DNA of 43,299 nucleotides from Enterococcus avium ATCC 14025 (lineage in GTDB: Bacteria > Bacillota > Bacilli > Lactobacillales > Enterococcaceae): NCBI RefSeq assembly GCF_000406965.1, contig NZ_KE136363.1, positions 112,469-155,767 on the forward strand. Reading direction: 5' to 3'. Each line of letters starts with the position of its first letter. Position 1 is the first letter of the stretch. The notes under the pieces were generated by a model that did no database searches, was not told the DNA's origin, and saw nothing but the letters and a program-made list of their open reading frames with translations. The position numbers and the translations under genes were made by a program. Below are positions 25,216 through 33,577 of the stretch, piece by piece.

Positions 25216-26463
25216 ATGTCAAGTTATAGTGAAAAAATGCTCGCAGCACTAAAAGATGAAGATTTAGGCGAGGCCAATCTACTGTTCGAAGAGGCCCTAA
25301 AAAATGACGAACCAGAAATACTGGCAAGTTTAGCAGAAGAACTTCAAGCATTGGGATTTCTAGAGGAAGCTAAACGTATTTTGGAGAAATTGTTAAAGGA
25401 TTTTCCAGAAGAGGATGTCTTTTATCTTTCATTAGCAGAGATTGCCATCGAGAATGATGACATTGATGGTGCCTTTGAATATTTAGAAAAAATTGAACCA
25501 GAAAGTGATAATTATTTAGAAAGCCTACTAGTAACAGCTGATTTGTATCAGGTCTTAGGCATTCCAGAAGTGAGTGAAGCAAAATTATTACAGGCAAAAA
25601 CGATTGCACCAGAGGAACCGTTGATTACCTTTGCTTTAGCTGAACTTCACTTTACAACCAATCAATTAGGAGAAGCCATCAATGAATATGGACAGCTTCA
25701 AAAACAAGGAGTCGACGAAATTGCCAACATCTCGATTGATGAGCGAATCGGTACAGCCTATAGTATGATGGGGGGCTTTGAAGAAGCCATTCCGTTTTTA
25801 GAACGTGCTTTAGAGCAGGAACATACCTCTGATCGTTTATTCCAATTAGGTTTTACTTACTATCAAATCCACGATCATCAAAAAGCGATCAACTATTTGC
25901 AAGAGCTGATTGCGCTTGATCCGCAATATCAAAGCGGCTATTACTATCTTGCTGACAGCTTGAAAGAAGAGGAGCTGCTAGAAGAAGCGTTGCTTGCCGC
26001 TGAAGAAGGGATCAAGGAAAATCCTTATCAGGTCGAGCTCTTGCATTTGGCTTCAGAAATTGCTTATCGTTTACGTGATAGCAAAAAGGCAGAGGAATTA
26101 TTGCTGCAAGCTCTTGAAATGGGGGATAAAACGGATGAGTCCCTGTTAACCTTAAGTAATCTGTATTTAAATGAGGATCAGCCGGATAAGGCGATTGAAA
26201 TGATTAGCCAAATGGAGGAAAAGGGAAATCCTTATGCCGCATGGAATTTAGCTCAGGCTTATAACGAATTAGAGGATTTCGCGGCTGCCGGTACGTATTA
26301 TAAACAGGCTTATGAGGATTTAGCTCATGAACCAGATTTCTTAAAAGCTTACGGCATCTTTTTACGAGAAGATGGGCAATTGGAACCAGCCCGCGCTGTA
26401 TTAACCAACTATTTGGAAATGGAATCAGGTGATTTGGAAGTACAATCATTACTAGAAGAGTAG
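25216..26463 (+). CDS. ypiA: TPR-repeat protein YpiA
   Basis: A 415-residue cytoplasmic protein built of tetratricopeptide-like repeats, for example LAEELQALGFLEEAKRILEK, LALAELHFTTNQLGEAINEY, LFQLGFTYYQIHDHQKAINY and LDPQYQSGYYYLADSLKEEE-type units spaced by about 34 residues. It is very acidic. Such proteins act as scaffolds. The ATG follows the upstream stop TAG directly, with AGGGGAG as ribosome site, and ypiB starts 14 bp after its stop. The set DHQS-like/ypiA/ypiB is therefore one operon. The molecular role of YpiA is not known to me. Confidence 0.82.
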   Translation: MSSYSEKMLAALKDEDLGEANLLFEEALKNDEPEILASLAEELQALGFLEEAKRILEKLLKDFPEEDVFYLSLAEIAIENDDIDGAFEYLEKIEPESDNYLESLLVTADLYQVLGIPEVSEAKLLQAKTIAPEEPLITFALAELHFTTNQLGEAINEYGQLQKQGVDEIANISIDERIGTAYSMMGGFEEAIPFLERALEQEHTSDRLFQLGFTYYQIHDHQKAINYLQELIALDPQYQSGYYYLADSLKEEELLEEALLAAEEGIKENPYQVELLHLASEIAYRLRDSKKAEELLLQALEMGDKTDESLLTLSNLYLNEDQPDKAIEMISQMEEKGNPYAAWNLAQAYNELEDFAAAGTYYKQAYEDLAHEPDFLKAYGIFLREDGQLEPARAVLTNYLEMESGDLEVQSLLEE

Positions 26464-26477
26464 AGAGGTGAGGAAAA

Positions 26478-27023
26478 ATGATCGATGTAGGTGAAAAACG
26501 CGAATTTCTTGTTTGGTTGATCAACAATGTGAGTTTTCAACGGCGAGAAGTGATCTGGATTTTGAACTATCTAATTAATCATGAGGCGATTTTGCGAAAT
26601 GTCCATATTGTGGAGCAAGCTTTAGAAACAGAACGTGGATTGGTTTTTCGCGATATCACTCAACGAGAAGAACCGATGGTATTTTCGATTGAAGGTCATC
26701 AGTTTTCTAATAGTGATCAAATTTTTCATGAGATTCGTCTGCATTGGCAACAGCCTTTATACTTGGAATGTGTGTTTCCGCATTCTTGGCAAAATGCCCA
26801 ATACTTATCCGTGCTTGAGGACAATCCTGCTCTTTCATGGAATGACAATGTAAGTGAGGAAATTATTTCAGAAGTTGAGAATTTCTTGAAGTACCAGGAA
26901 AAAGAAGCTCAAATGAATCTACTCAAGAAACAAATTGATATGGCTCTAGAAGATGGTGATAAGGAAGCTTTTCTAACGTTATCAGATGAGTTGAATCGCT
27001 TGAAACTTAAGCTAAATAGTTAA
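26478..27023 (+). CDS. ypiB: UPF0302 family protein YpiB
   Basis: A 181-residue protein matching the UPF0302/YpiB family: the N-terminal EKREFLVWLINNVSFQRREV and WILNYLINHEAILRNVHIVE blocks and the C-terminal helical IDMALEDGDKEAFLTLSDEL are family signatures. The C-terminal helices resemble the IDEAL-type motif seen in some Firmicutes regulators. The function is not established. AGAGGTGAGG precedes the ATG. It closes the operon with the DHQS-like gene and ypiA and converges on yitT. Confidence 0.88.
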   Translation: MIDVGEKREFLVWLINNVSFQRREVIWILNYLINHEAILRNVHIVEQALETERGLVFRDITQREEPMVFSIEGHQFSNSDQIFHEIRLHWQQPLYLECVFPHSWQNAQYLSVLEDNPALSWNDNVSEEIISEVENFLKYQEKEAQMNLLKKQIDMALEDGDKEAFLTLSDELNRLKLKLNS

Positions 27024-27070
27024 AAGCATCGCACGACTGGCAATGAATGTCAGTCCGTGCGATGCTTTTT
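27022..27070. terminator. Bidirectional terminator between ypiB and yitT
   Basis: AAAAGCATCGCACG and CGTGCGATGCTTTTT form a 14-bp stem with an extra inner ACTG/CAGT pairing. A and T runs flank both sides, so it can end both convergent transcripts and overlaps the ends of both genes. Confidence 0.88.
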
Positions 27071-27959
27071 AATTGGAGCGTTTTAAAGTAAATCTTCGTC
27101 GCTGAGGCCTTAAGTAAGTAAATCCTTCACCCTCAACATCATGGACGTTACTAATTAGGATAAAGGCCTTTTCATCAACAGAGTGGATGATTTTTTTCAC
27201 TTCATTTATTTCCTGTTGAGAAACCACAATATAAACGATGCGTTTTAATTCTGATGAGAAGCCACCTTCACCATGAAGATAAGTTACCCCTCGTTCCAAA
27301 TGCGCCATCAATAATTCAGCAATTACATTGCTTTCGTTTGAGATGATCATCACACCCTTGGCTGCATAACCGCCTGAAGATAGTACATCCACGACTTTAC
27401 TAAAGACAAATGAGACGATTAGTGTGTACATCATTCGTTTCAGGTCTAGGTAGGTTAATGAACAGATCAACACAACGATATCGAAAATCAGCAATGATTT
27501 TCCCATGGTGAAGCCGATCTTTTGTTCCAATATTCGAGCGATGACATCAGCACCGCCAGTTGTTCCACCATTACGATAAACCAAACCGCTGCCAAAGCCG
27601 GCAAATAACCCCGCCAAAATTGATACGATAAATAAATCGTGGTCCAAGTTAATCTGCAGAGGGATTCTTTGCCAGATCCACAAGAATACCGACAAGCAAA
27701 CGGTTCCTAAAATGGTGTAATAAAAAGAACGTTTTCCCAAAATTTTTCCGCCAATCAAAATCAATGGAATATTGATGAGTAATGTTGTGTAGGCGGGATC
27801 AATGCCAAAAAGAGCGCGAATAATCAATGTAATACCAGTGACGCCGCCTTCTGCTAAATGATTCGCAATATTTAAATAGACGAGACCAAATGCATAAATC
27901 GCTGTTCCCACCACAATAAATAGAATTTCTTTGATCCGTGTAGTCATAGTCGTTTCCAT
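27069..27959 (-). CDS. YitT family membrane protein (DUF2179)
   Basis: A 296-residue integral membrane protein of the YitT family: five or six hydrophobic helices, with LAEGGVTGITLIIRALFGI and GSGLVYRNGGTTGGADVIA as the family motifs, and a C-terminal soluble DUF2179 domain with HLERGVTYLHGEGGFS and VDEKAFILISNVHDVEGEGF. The substrate is unknown. ATG 27959 is chosen since AGGAGGTG lies just upstream; the frame is open much further but has no other site. It is divergent from ypjD. Confidence 0.9.
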   Translation of the reverse strand: METTMTTRIKEILFIVVGTAIYAFGLVYLNIANHLAEGGVTGITLIIRALFGIDPAYTTLLINIPLILIGGKILGKRSFYYTILGTVCLSVFLWIWQRIPLQINLDHDLFIVSILAGLFAGFGSGLVYRNGGTTGGADVIARILEQKIGFTMGKSLLIFDIVVLICSLTYLDLKRMMYTLIVSFVFSKVVDVLSSGGYAAKGVMIISNESNVIAELLMAHLERGVTYLHGEGGFSSELKRIVYIVVSQQEINEVKKIIHSVDEKAFILISNVHDVEGEGFTYLRPQRRRFTLKRSN

Positions 27960-28033
27960 ACGACACCTCCTGTTTTTATTTGCTGATTGGATAGTGAGTA
28001 AAACCTGATTCTGTACAATTTCAGTCCTCAACC

Positions 28034-28062
28034 AACATAGCATGAAATTCAGATAGTTACAA
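28034..28062 (-). promoter_or_regulatory. Candidate promoter for the YitT gene
   Basis: On the minus strand TTGTAA (28062-28057) and TATGTT (28039-28034) are separated by 17 bases, about 75 bp before the start codon. Confidence 0.5.
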
Positions 28063-28116
28063 CAACATGATAGGAAACAAATCTGTTTTTTGATAAGATA
28101 GGTTTGAGGTGGTTTG

Positions 28117-28467
28117 ATGAATGAAAAGACAATGAAAATCATGCAACAGGAAGTTGATGATTATATTCAACAATTTAAAACCGGTTATTTTTCCCCGCTT
28201 GGCCAAATGGCTCGTTTAACAGAGGAAGTTGGGGAGTTGGCCCGCGAGGTTAATCATTATTATGGAGAAAAGCCAAAGAAAGAAACAGAGAAGCCAAAAA
28301 CAGTCGAAGAAGAACTGGGAGATGTCCTAGTTGTGACGATTATCATGGCGAACTCTTTAGGGATTGATTTAACAGAGACCTTCAATCGCAATATGGCGAA
28401 GTTTAACCAACGCGATCGTTTTCGTTTCGAGCGCAAAGATGGTTTGACGGAAGGGGAGACACAATGA
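28117..28467 (+). CDS. ypjD: MazG-like nucleotide pyrophosphohydrolase YpjD
   Basis: A 116-residue all-alpha NTP pyrophosphatase of the MazG/dUTPase-like superfamily. The metal-binding signature is clear: EEVGE at residues 36-40 and EELGD at 65-69 (ExxE and ExxD). Members clear non-canonical or excess nucleoside triphosphates; the exact substrate is unknown. GAGGTGG precedes the ATG at 28117. Its end overlaps the cca start by four bases. In Bacillus ypjD also lies upstream of cca, with dapB and mgsA between them; those genes are absent here. Confidence 0.88.
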   Translation: MNEKTMKIMQQEVDDYIQQFKTGYFSPLGQMARLTEEVGELAREVNHYYGEKPKKETEKPKTVEEELGDVLVVTIIMANSLGIDLTETFNRNMAKFNQRDRFRFERKDGLTEGETQ

Positions 28468-29681
28468 GATTAGAAGCTTTTCCATTAGAATTTCAAGGTG
28501 CGATGCCGATTCTGCGTAAATTGCAAGAAGCAGGGTATGAAGCTTACTACGTTGGAGGCAGCGTGCGGGATATTCTACTGAATAAACCAATCCATGATGT
28601 TGACATAGCTACCAGTGCTTTTCCGGCAGAAGTTAAGGAATTGTTTCACCGTACAATTGATGTGGGCATTGATCACGGGACGGTGATGGTAATTACAAAA
28701 GAAGCTACCTATGAAGTGACGACATTTCGAACGGAGTCGACCTATCAGGATTATCGTCGTCCGGATCATGTGGAATTTGTTCGTTCGCTAAAGGAAGATT
28801 TAAAGCGTCGTGATTTTACCATTAATGCGTTAGCCGTGGGAATCGACGGAACGGTGATTGACCTGTTTGATGGATTAGACGATCTGCGAAATAAAGTTTT
28901 ACGGGCAGTGGGAAATCCCTATGAACGATTTCACGAGGACGCTCTGCGGATGATGCGTGCTCTACGATTTGTCAGCCATTTGGGCTTTACATTAGAGCCT
29001 AATACCTTCGAGGCGATTCAAGAATATCATTCACTATTAGCTAAGATATCTGTGGAACGGATCAACGTAGAATTTGTCAAACTAATGATGGGTTCCTTCA
29101 GAGAAGCAGGCTTGCGTTCTTTTGTCGAATCAGAATGCTATATTTATTGTCCAGGGCTGCGTGATTACGGCACTGCGTTATTAAATTTTTCTGAGCTTCA
29201 CGGGCCTGCCGTTCCAACTGAGCGACAAGCATGGACGCTTTTAATGATCATGTTGGATATGAATATCACAGATATCCGCTACTTCATGAAGGAATGGAAA
29301 TGTTCTAATCAATTGATTAGAGAAGTAACTGAGATGGTACCGGCTCTACAATTCCGTTTGAAATTTGAGTGGGATAATTGGACATTATATCAACTTGGCA
29401 GAGAATTGGCATTGTCTGTAGAATACTTACTTTATTATTTTGATCGCGAACCAAACCTAGCAAAAATTCGTTTGCTTTATCAATTTTTGCCGATCTATTC
29501 ATTGAAGGATTTAGCTTTAAAGGGCAATGAAGTGAAGGATCATTTTGATTATCCTCGCGGACCTTGGATCAGTATGACTTTAAACAAATTGGAGCAAGAA
29601 GTTGTTGAAGGGAATTTGAAAAACGAAAAAGAAGCATTACTTGCTTTTGCAGAAGATTTTTTAGAAAAGGAGATGTCATGA
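28464..29681 (+). CDS. cca: CCA tRNA nucleotidyltransferase
   Basis: Adds or repairs the 3' CCA end of tRNAs. The 405-residue protein is of the class II nucleotidyltransferase type: YYVGGSVRDILL and HDVDIATSAFP provide the G[SG]xxRD and metal-binding DxD motifs. RRDFTINALAV and the RFHEDALRMMRALRF block follow in the neck domain. It overlaps ypjD upstream and the thioesterase gene downstream by four bases each (ATGA), so three proteins are made from one coupled message. Confidence 0.96.
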   Translation: MRLEAFPLEFQGAMPILRKLQEAGYEAYYVGGSVRDILLNKPIHDVDIATSAFPAEVKELFHRTIDVGIDHGTVMVITKEATYEVTTFRTESTYQDYRRPDHVEFVRSLKEDLKRRDFTINALAVGIDGTVIDLFDGLDDLRNKVLRAVGNPYERFHEDALRMMRALRFVSHLGFTLEPNTFEAIQEYHSLLAKISVERINVEFVKLMMGSFREAGLRSFVESECYIYCPGLRDYGTALLNFSELHGPAVPTERQAWTLLMIMLDMNITDIRYFMKEWKCSNQLIREVTEMVPALQFRLKFEWDNWTLYQLGRELALSVEYLLYYFDREPNLAKIRLLYQFLPIYSLKDLALKGNEVKDHFDYPRGPWISMTLNKLEQEVVEGNLKNEKEALLAFAEDFLEKEMS

Positions 29682-30040
29682 AAAAATTAATCCAGCTTTA
29701 TCAAGTTAAAGAAGAACAAACAGCGTTAAAAATGGGTTCAGGTGATTTAGAAGTGTTGGCGACCCCAGCCTTAGTAGCGATGATGGAGAATTGTGCTAAG
29801 CAGCTCTTAGCACCCGAACTCTCTTCTGAGCAGACCAGTGTTGGCTTTAAAATGACGTTAAAGCATTTAGTACCGTCTACTGTGGGAGCAGAGGTAAAAG
29901 TTGAGGCAGAAATGCTTGAAAATGAAAGAAACAGAGTGTCATTTTCCATTAAAGCCTTTGACGGAAAGCAATTGATCGGGGAAGCTGATCATCAGCGAGT
30001 GATTGTAGAAACAGCAGCTTTCCTAAAAAAAGTGAAGTGA
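29678..30040 (+). CDS. FlK-type hotdog thioesterase
   Basis: A 120-residue hotdog-fold protein similar to the fluoroacetyl-CoA thioesterase FlK. All three FlK catalytic residues are matched with the same spacing (8 and 26): Thr29 (VLATPALV), Glu37 (MMENCA) and His63 (TLKHLVPS), equivalent to FlK Thr42, Glu50 and His76. GEADHQRVIV near 101-110 is the usual C-terminal strand. It should hydrolyse some acyl-CoA; fluoroacetyl-CoA is not implied, because the family is broad. It overlaps cca by four bases. The link with tRNA repair is probably only operon sharing. Confidence 0.82.
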   Translation: MKKLIQLYQVKEEQTALKMGSGDLEVLATPALVAMMENCAKQLLAPELSSEQTSVGFKMTLKHLVPSTVGAEVKVEAEMLENERNRVSFSIKAFDGKQLIGEADHQRVIVETAAFLKKVK

Positions 30041-30051
30041 GAGCACAACAT

Positions 30052-30080
30052 GTGACCGTTTACTCAAGGTATGCTAAACT
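30052..30080 (+). promoter_or_regulatory. Candidate promoter for the 30112 gene
   Basis: GTGACC (30052-30057) and TAAACT (30075-30080) are spaced by 17 bases, and TGC before the -10 gives an extended -10. Confidence 0.45.
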
Positions 30081-30111
30081 TGTTTTAGATTAGTAGTGAG
30101 GAGAATGTAGA

Positions 30112-30564
30112 ATGGCAAGAGAAATGACAGCGTTAAAATTCTATTTTCGTAATGGCGAAACATGGACGATTGATCGTCGTTACATTGGCGATTTGTGGAT
30201 TAAACAAATTACCACTAGCTTCGGAAGAATTCATGGAAGTGAATTTGTAGAAATTCATCCATGTGCGGGATTCAAGATCGAAATTTATCAAGAAGGCGAC
30301 CATGTTCAAACAACAGATATCAACTTAGGCGGACTAGAGCTAGGAATGTTTGAACGTGCACGTAAATTCGAAGACATCGAACGGATGGATATTATTTATC
30401 GTGCAGGGCATCCTGATTCTGTGTATTTCCCTTATAAGGACAAAGACACTGAAGGTCTTGACAATGTATACCAATCAACAAAAGTTTCTGAAAAAACAAA
30501 AAGCTTATATATCGTAATTGATCCAATGAAAAATGTGGATGATGTATATGGCGATCAATTTTAA
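30112..30564 (+). CDS. Unrecognised soluble protein, 150 aa
   Basis: I do not recognise a family. The 150-residue product is acidic and soluble, with no signal peptide or membrane helix. The sequence is ordered, with beta-rich stretches such as LKFYFRNGETWTIDRRYIGD and FVEIHPCAGFKIEIYQEGD, a glycine-rich NLGGLELGMFERARKFED, and a C-terminal SLYIVIDPMKNVDDVYGDQF. AGGAGAATGTAG precedes the ATG. It has its own promoter and terminator, so it is a monocistronic gene. Codon use is like that of its neighbours, which argues for a genuine and long-resident gene. Confidence 0.75.
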   Translation: MAREMTALKFYFRNGETWTIDRRYIGDLWIKQITTSFGRIHGSEFVEIHPCAGFKIEIYQEGDHVQTTDINLGGLELGMFERARKFEDIERMDIIYRAGHPDSVYFPYKDKDTEGLDNVYQSTKVSEKTKSLYIVIDPMKNVDDVYGDQF

Positions 30565-30576
30565 AAGATATTTAAG

Positions 30577-30608
30577 ACAAGCATTCAATTAAGGATGCTT
30601 GTTTTTTT
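30577..30608 (+). terminator. Terminator after the 30112 gene
   Basis: ACAAGCAT and ATGCTTGT form a stem with a 10-base loop, followed by seven T. Confidence 0.85.
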
Positions 30609-30712
30609 GTCACTTTTTTGTGTTGGTGTGACCAGAAAAAGAATTCCCTGAATTTCGAACTAACTTTACAATTAGTTTATCATTTGAAGCAGATTTCTAA
30701 AGAAATTACTAA

Positions 30713-30791
30713 GGTACCGGAATAATTTTGGGTACTTCCTTGATATATTGTTCAGGTACCTGTATTATATAAATGTAAGGTACCTGAACAA
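30713..30791. promoter_or_regulatory. GGTACC operator array at the marR promoter
   Basis: Four GGTAC motifs lie at 30713, 30731, 30755 and 30779, the last three exactly 24 bp apart. The two downstream ones sit in perfect inverted 14-mers, TTGTTCAGGTACCT (30748-30761) and AGGTACCTGAACAA (30778-30791), that flank and overlap the -10. This is a likely binding region for the MarR protein encoded just downstream, giving autorepression. Confidence 0.7.
30740..30768 (+). promoter_or_regulatory. Promoter of marR
   Basis: TTGATA (30740-30745) and TATTAT (30763-30768) have a 17-base spacer, most of which is the first operator arm. Initiation near 30775 would fall at the second arm. Confidence 0.65.
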
Positions 30792-30808
30792 AATAAGGAG
30801 AGATTATT

Positions 30809-31372
30809 ATGGAAAATCAAATGAATGAACAATTTATGAAGCTACAACATGACTTACGACGTTATTACCATCGTCAAATGGCAAAAAATCAGGGTTACGG
30901 TCCACATCGAGGTCAAGGAAGGGTACTAGCATTATTAAAGATGAATCCAGAGATTAGTCAAAAAGATTTGACGTTCGTCCTTGGCATGCGAGCTCAATCA
31001 GTTGGAGAATTATTGCAAAAGCTAGAGGATAAAGAATTGATTACCCGCGAAGCCTCAGAACAAGATCGTCGTGTGATGATCATTCGTTTAACTGAAAAAG
31101 GTCGCGAAGAAGCTGAAAAGATTTCTGATGCGCCAGATTTTGGAGAAGAGTTATTTGCTGATTTTAGCGATGAGGAGAAGGCAGAATGGACACGATTAGT
31201 TGAGAAATTAAATGAAAGGTTAAAAAATGAGTTAGGCGAAGAAGATTCAGAGGAATTCTTTGGTGGAGGTAGAGGCTTCGATGGTCCACGACCACCGCAT
31301 GGACATGGTCCACACGGAAGAGGTCCGGCTCATTCACGTCACTTCTTGGATTTTGCTGATTTTAATTGGTAA
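30809..31372 (+). CDS. MarR-family transcriptional regulator with His/Gly/Pro-rich tail
   Basis: A 187-residue winged-helix regulator. The DNA-binding core is typical: QGRVLALLKMNPEISQKDLT, then MRAQSVGELLQKLEDKELIT, then the wing EASEQDRRVMIIRLTEKG. An acidic helix follows, and the last 40 residues are unusual: GGGRGFDGPRPPHGHGPHGR with further His, which may bind metal or simply be disordered. AGGAGAG precedes the ATG at 30809. The promoter holds a palindromic GGTACC array, so the gene is probably autoregulated. No transporter or enzyme is coupled to it here, so the target is unknown; the nearest downstream gene is the ABC-F protein, across a terminator. Confidence 0.88.
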   Translation: MENQMNEQFMKLQHDLRRYYHRQMAKNQGYGPHRGQGRVLALLKMNPEISQKDLTFVLGMRAQSVGELLQKLEDKELITREASEQDRRVMIIRLTEKGREEAEKISDAPDFGEELFADFSDEEKAEWTRLVEKLNERLKNELGEEDSEEFFGGGRGFDGPRPPHGHGPHGRGPAHSRHFLDFADFNW

Positions 31373-31383
31373 GAATTAAGAAA

Positions 31384-31529
31384 GGCTTCGCGAACTTGCT
31401 CAGCTTTTGAGCACCAAGTAGGTACTGTTCCATATCAGCTTTGCAAGCAGTCGCTGTGTGTCTCAGCAATAAGACCAAAATATTTCTAAATATTTTTGCT
31501 TATTGCCGAAAAAACTATTTTGTGAAGCC
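31384..31529. repeat. Candidate intergenic inverted-repeat element / structured RNA
   Basis: This gap between marR and the ABC-F gene begins GGCTTCGCGAA and ends TTGTGAAGCC, an imperfect terminal inverted repeat. Inside it GCTCA/TGAGC forms a small hairpin and 31466-31506 forms a very long one (GCAATAAG/CTTATTGC plus AAAATATTT/AAATATTTT, 17 pairs). It has no open frame. Short repeats of this general size with such ends are known in enterococci. I see no target duplication. It could instead be a small RNA ending at the terminator at 31602. Confidence 0.5.
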
Positions 31530-31601
31530 GGATATGGATATGTCTCCTGTAAAGCGATATACTCTTCTAAAAATTTTATACTTTTTTTATAGTTGAGAAA
31601 G

Positions 31602-31637
31602 CCGTAAAGGAAAAATTTCCTTTACGGTCTTTTTTTG
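31602..31637 (+). terminator. Strong terminator before the ABC-F gene
   Basis: CCGTAAAGGAAA and TTTCCTTTACGG form a perfect 12-bp stem with a 2-base loop plus a T run. It lies 230 bp past the marR stop, so it ends either marR read-through or a separate small transcript. Confidence 0.85.
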
Positions 31638-31673
31638 TTACAATAACGTAGAGAAATTTGAGGATGGTTTGAG

Positions 31674-33548
31674 ATGAAAGAATTAAAAGTAACAGAGCTA
31701 TACAAAACATTTGGAGATAAGACGTTATTTGATCGTATTTCCTTTTTAATTCACGAAAAAGATCGAATTGGATTGATCGGAGTCAACGGAACTGGTAAAT
31801 CCAGTCTGCTAACAATTCTAGCCGGTAAAGATAGTGGAGATGGTGATGTTTCGGCAATCGAAAAAGCGAGCGATTATCGGATTGGCTACTTAGCGCAGGA
31901 ACAGACTTTTACTGAAGAATTATTGGTTTTGGATGTTGTTTTTCAAGGGAATAATCCACTGATGCAGACAGTCCGTGACTATGAAAAGGCTTTACTAAAC
32001 TTATCTCATGAGAATACTGCAGACCTTCAGCGACAATTTAGTCTAGCCGAAGAATCGATGAACAAGCAAGACGCTTGGACAGCTGATAGTGAAGCGAAAG
32101 CGATCTTGAACAAGTTAGGGATAGATACATTGAATAAGCGAATCGGAGAGCTTTCAGGGGGACAAATCAAGCGTGTCGCATTGGCTCAAGTTCTGATTGA
32201 CGCACCAGATCTCCTATTGTTGGATGAACCAACGAACCATTTAGACTACGATGCGATTCAATGGTTGGAAAGTTATTTGAAAAGCTATACAGGCTCACTG
32301 TTGATGGTCACTCATGATCGCTATTTCTTAGATCGAGTGACAAATCGCATTTTTGAGCTTTCTTTTGGTAATCTTTATGAATATCATGGAAATTATGAAG
32401 CGTATCTAGTTGAAAAGGCTGAACGTGATCGGATCGCCATTGAACAGGAAGGTAAAAGAAAACAGCTGTACAAACAGGAACTAGCCTGGATGCGTGCGGG
32501 TGCCAAGGCTCGAACAACCAAGCAGCAGGCGCGGATCAACCGGTTTGAAGACTTGAAAGAGAATCTAAATCAAGTCAAGACCGATGGACAGCTTGAGATG
32601 AACATTGCGACGACTCGACTTGGTAAGAAGGTTTTGGAAGTAAAGCAAGCTTCGTATGCGATCGAAGGGAAAACAATTCTGGATCAGTTTGATTTACTAA
32701 TTCAAACGAGGGAACGTTTAGGTATTACTGGAAAGAACGGGGCAGGAAAATCAACCTTGCTCAACCTTTTAGCTGGAAGATTACAAGTAGACAGCGGTGT
32801 TATTGAAATTGGTGAAACCGTTCGTTTGGCTTATTACACCCAACAAAATGAAACGCTTGATCCCAATAAACGAATGATCGCCTATTTGCAAGAAGCGGCG
32901 GAGGAAGTCAAGCAGCGAGACGGTTCACAAATTAGTGTAGCGGAAATATTAGAGCGTTTTTTATTTCCTCGATTTATGCATGGAACACTAATTGGAAAAT
33001 TATCAGGTGGCGAAAAAAGACGACTTTATCTATTAAAATTGCTGATTCAACAACCGAATGTTTTATTACTGGATGAACCTACGAATGATTTGGATATCGC
33101 CACGTTGACAGTATTAGAGGATTATTTACAGGAATTCTCAGGCGCTGTGATTACTGTTTCTCATGATCGTTATTTTTTAGATAAGGTAGCTGAGAAATTA
33201 TTGATCTTTGAAGGAGATGGGAAAATTGTTTCTTATTTTGGCTCGATTATGGAGTATCTAGATCAGCAAAAACCAGTAAAAGAAGAGAAGGCTGTTAAGG
33301 CAAAACCTCAACCAAAAGAGCGCAAGAAGAAACTTTCCTATAACGAGCAGAAAGAATGGGAAACAATTGAAGATGATATCGCGTTGTTAGAAAGTAAGAT
33401 CGACGAATTGACGGAAGCGATGAATCATCAAGGCGATGATTTTACAAAATTACAGGATTTACAAAAAGAAATTGATCAGACGGAGCAGGATCTGGATGAG
33501 AAAATGAACCGCTGGGAGTATCTGAGCGAAATTATTGAGGAAAATTAA
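31674..33548 (+). CDS. yfmR: ABC-F translation factor, YfmR/Uup type
   Basis: A 624-residue soluble protein with two ABC ATPase domains and no membrane part, hence an ABC-F factor that acts on the ribosome. Walker A motifs are GVNGTGKSS (36-44) and GKNGAGKST (about 353-361). Signatures are ELSGGQIKRVALAQ and KLSGGEKRRLYLLK, with DEPTNHLD and DEPTNDLD as Walker B regions. The linker between the domains is helical and basic (AWMRAGAKARTTKQQARINR), and a C-terminal coiled coil begins after a Lys-rich stretch near 540. Overall similarity is closest to Bacillus YfmR / Escherichia Uup, which relieve stalled translation. It is not obviously an antibiotic-resistance ABC-F. Confidence 0.85.
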   Translation: MKELKVTELYKTFGDKTLFDRISFLIHEKDRIGLIGVNGTGKSSLLTILAGKDSGDGDVSAIEKASDYRIGYLAQEQTFTEELLVLDVVFQGNNPLMQTVRDYEKALLNLSHENTADLQRQFSLAEESMNKQDAWTADSEAKAILNKLGIDTLNKRIGELSGGQIKRVALAQVLIDAPDLLLLDEPTNHLDYDAIQWLESYLKSYTGSLLMVTHDRYFLDRVTNRIFELSFGNLYEYHGNYEAYLVEKAERDRIAIEQEGKRKQLYKQELAWMRAGAKARTTKQQARINRFEDLKENLNQVKTDGQLEMNIATTRLGKKVLEVKQASYAIEGKTILDQFDLLIQTRERLGITGKNGAGKSTLLNLLAGRLQVDSGVIEIGETVRLAYYTQQNETLDPNKRMIAYLQEAAEEVKQRDGSQISVAEILERFLFPRFMHGTLIGKLSGGEKRRLYLLKLLIQQPNVLLLDEPTNDLDIATLTVLEDYLQEFSGAVITVSHDRYFLDKVAEKLLIFEGDGKIVSYFGSIMEYLDQQKPVKEEKAVKAKPQPKERKKKLSYNEQKEWETIEDDIALLESKIDELTEAMNHQGDDFTKLQDLQKEIDQTEQDLDEKMNRWEYLSEIIEEN

Positions 33549-33577
33549 AATTTTTATTATGTGGTAGGAGGAACGGT

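Noticed and set aside
31674-33548. Antibiotic-resistance ABC-F (Lsa/Msr/OptrA type)
   Set aside because: The order, linker and C-terminal coiled coil are closer to the housekeeping YfmR/Uup group.
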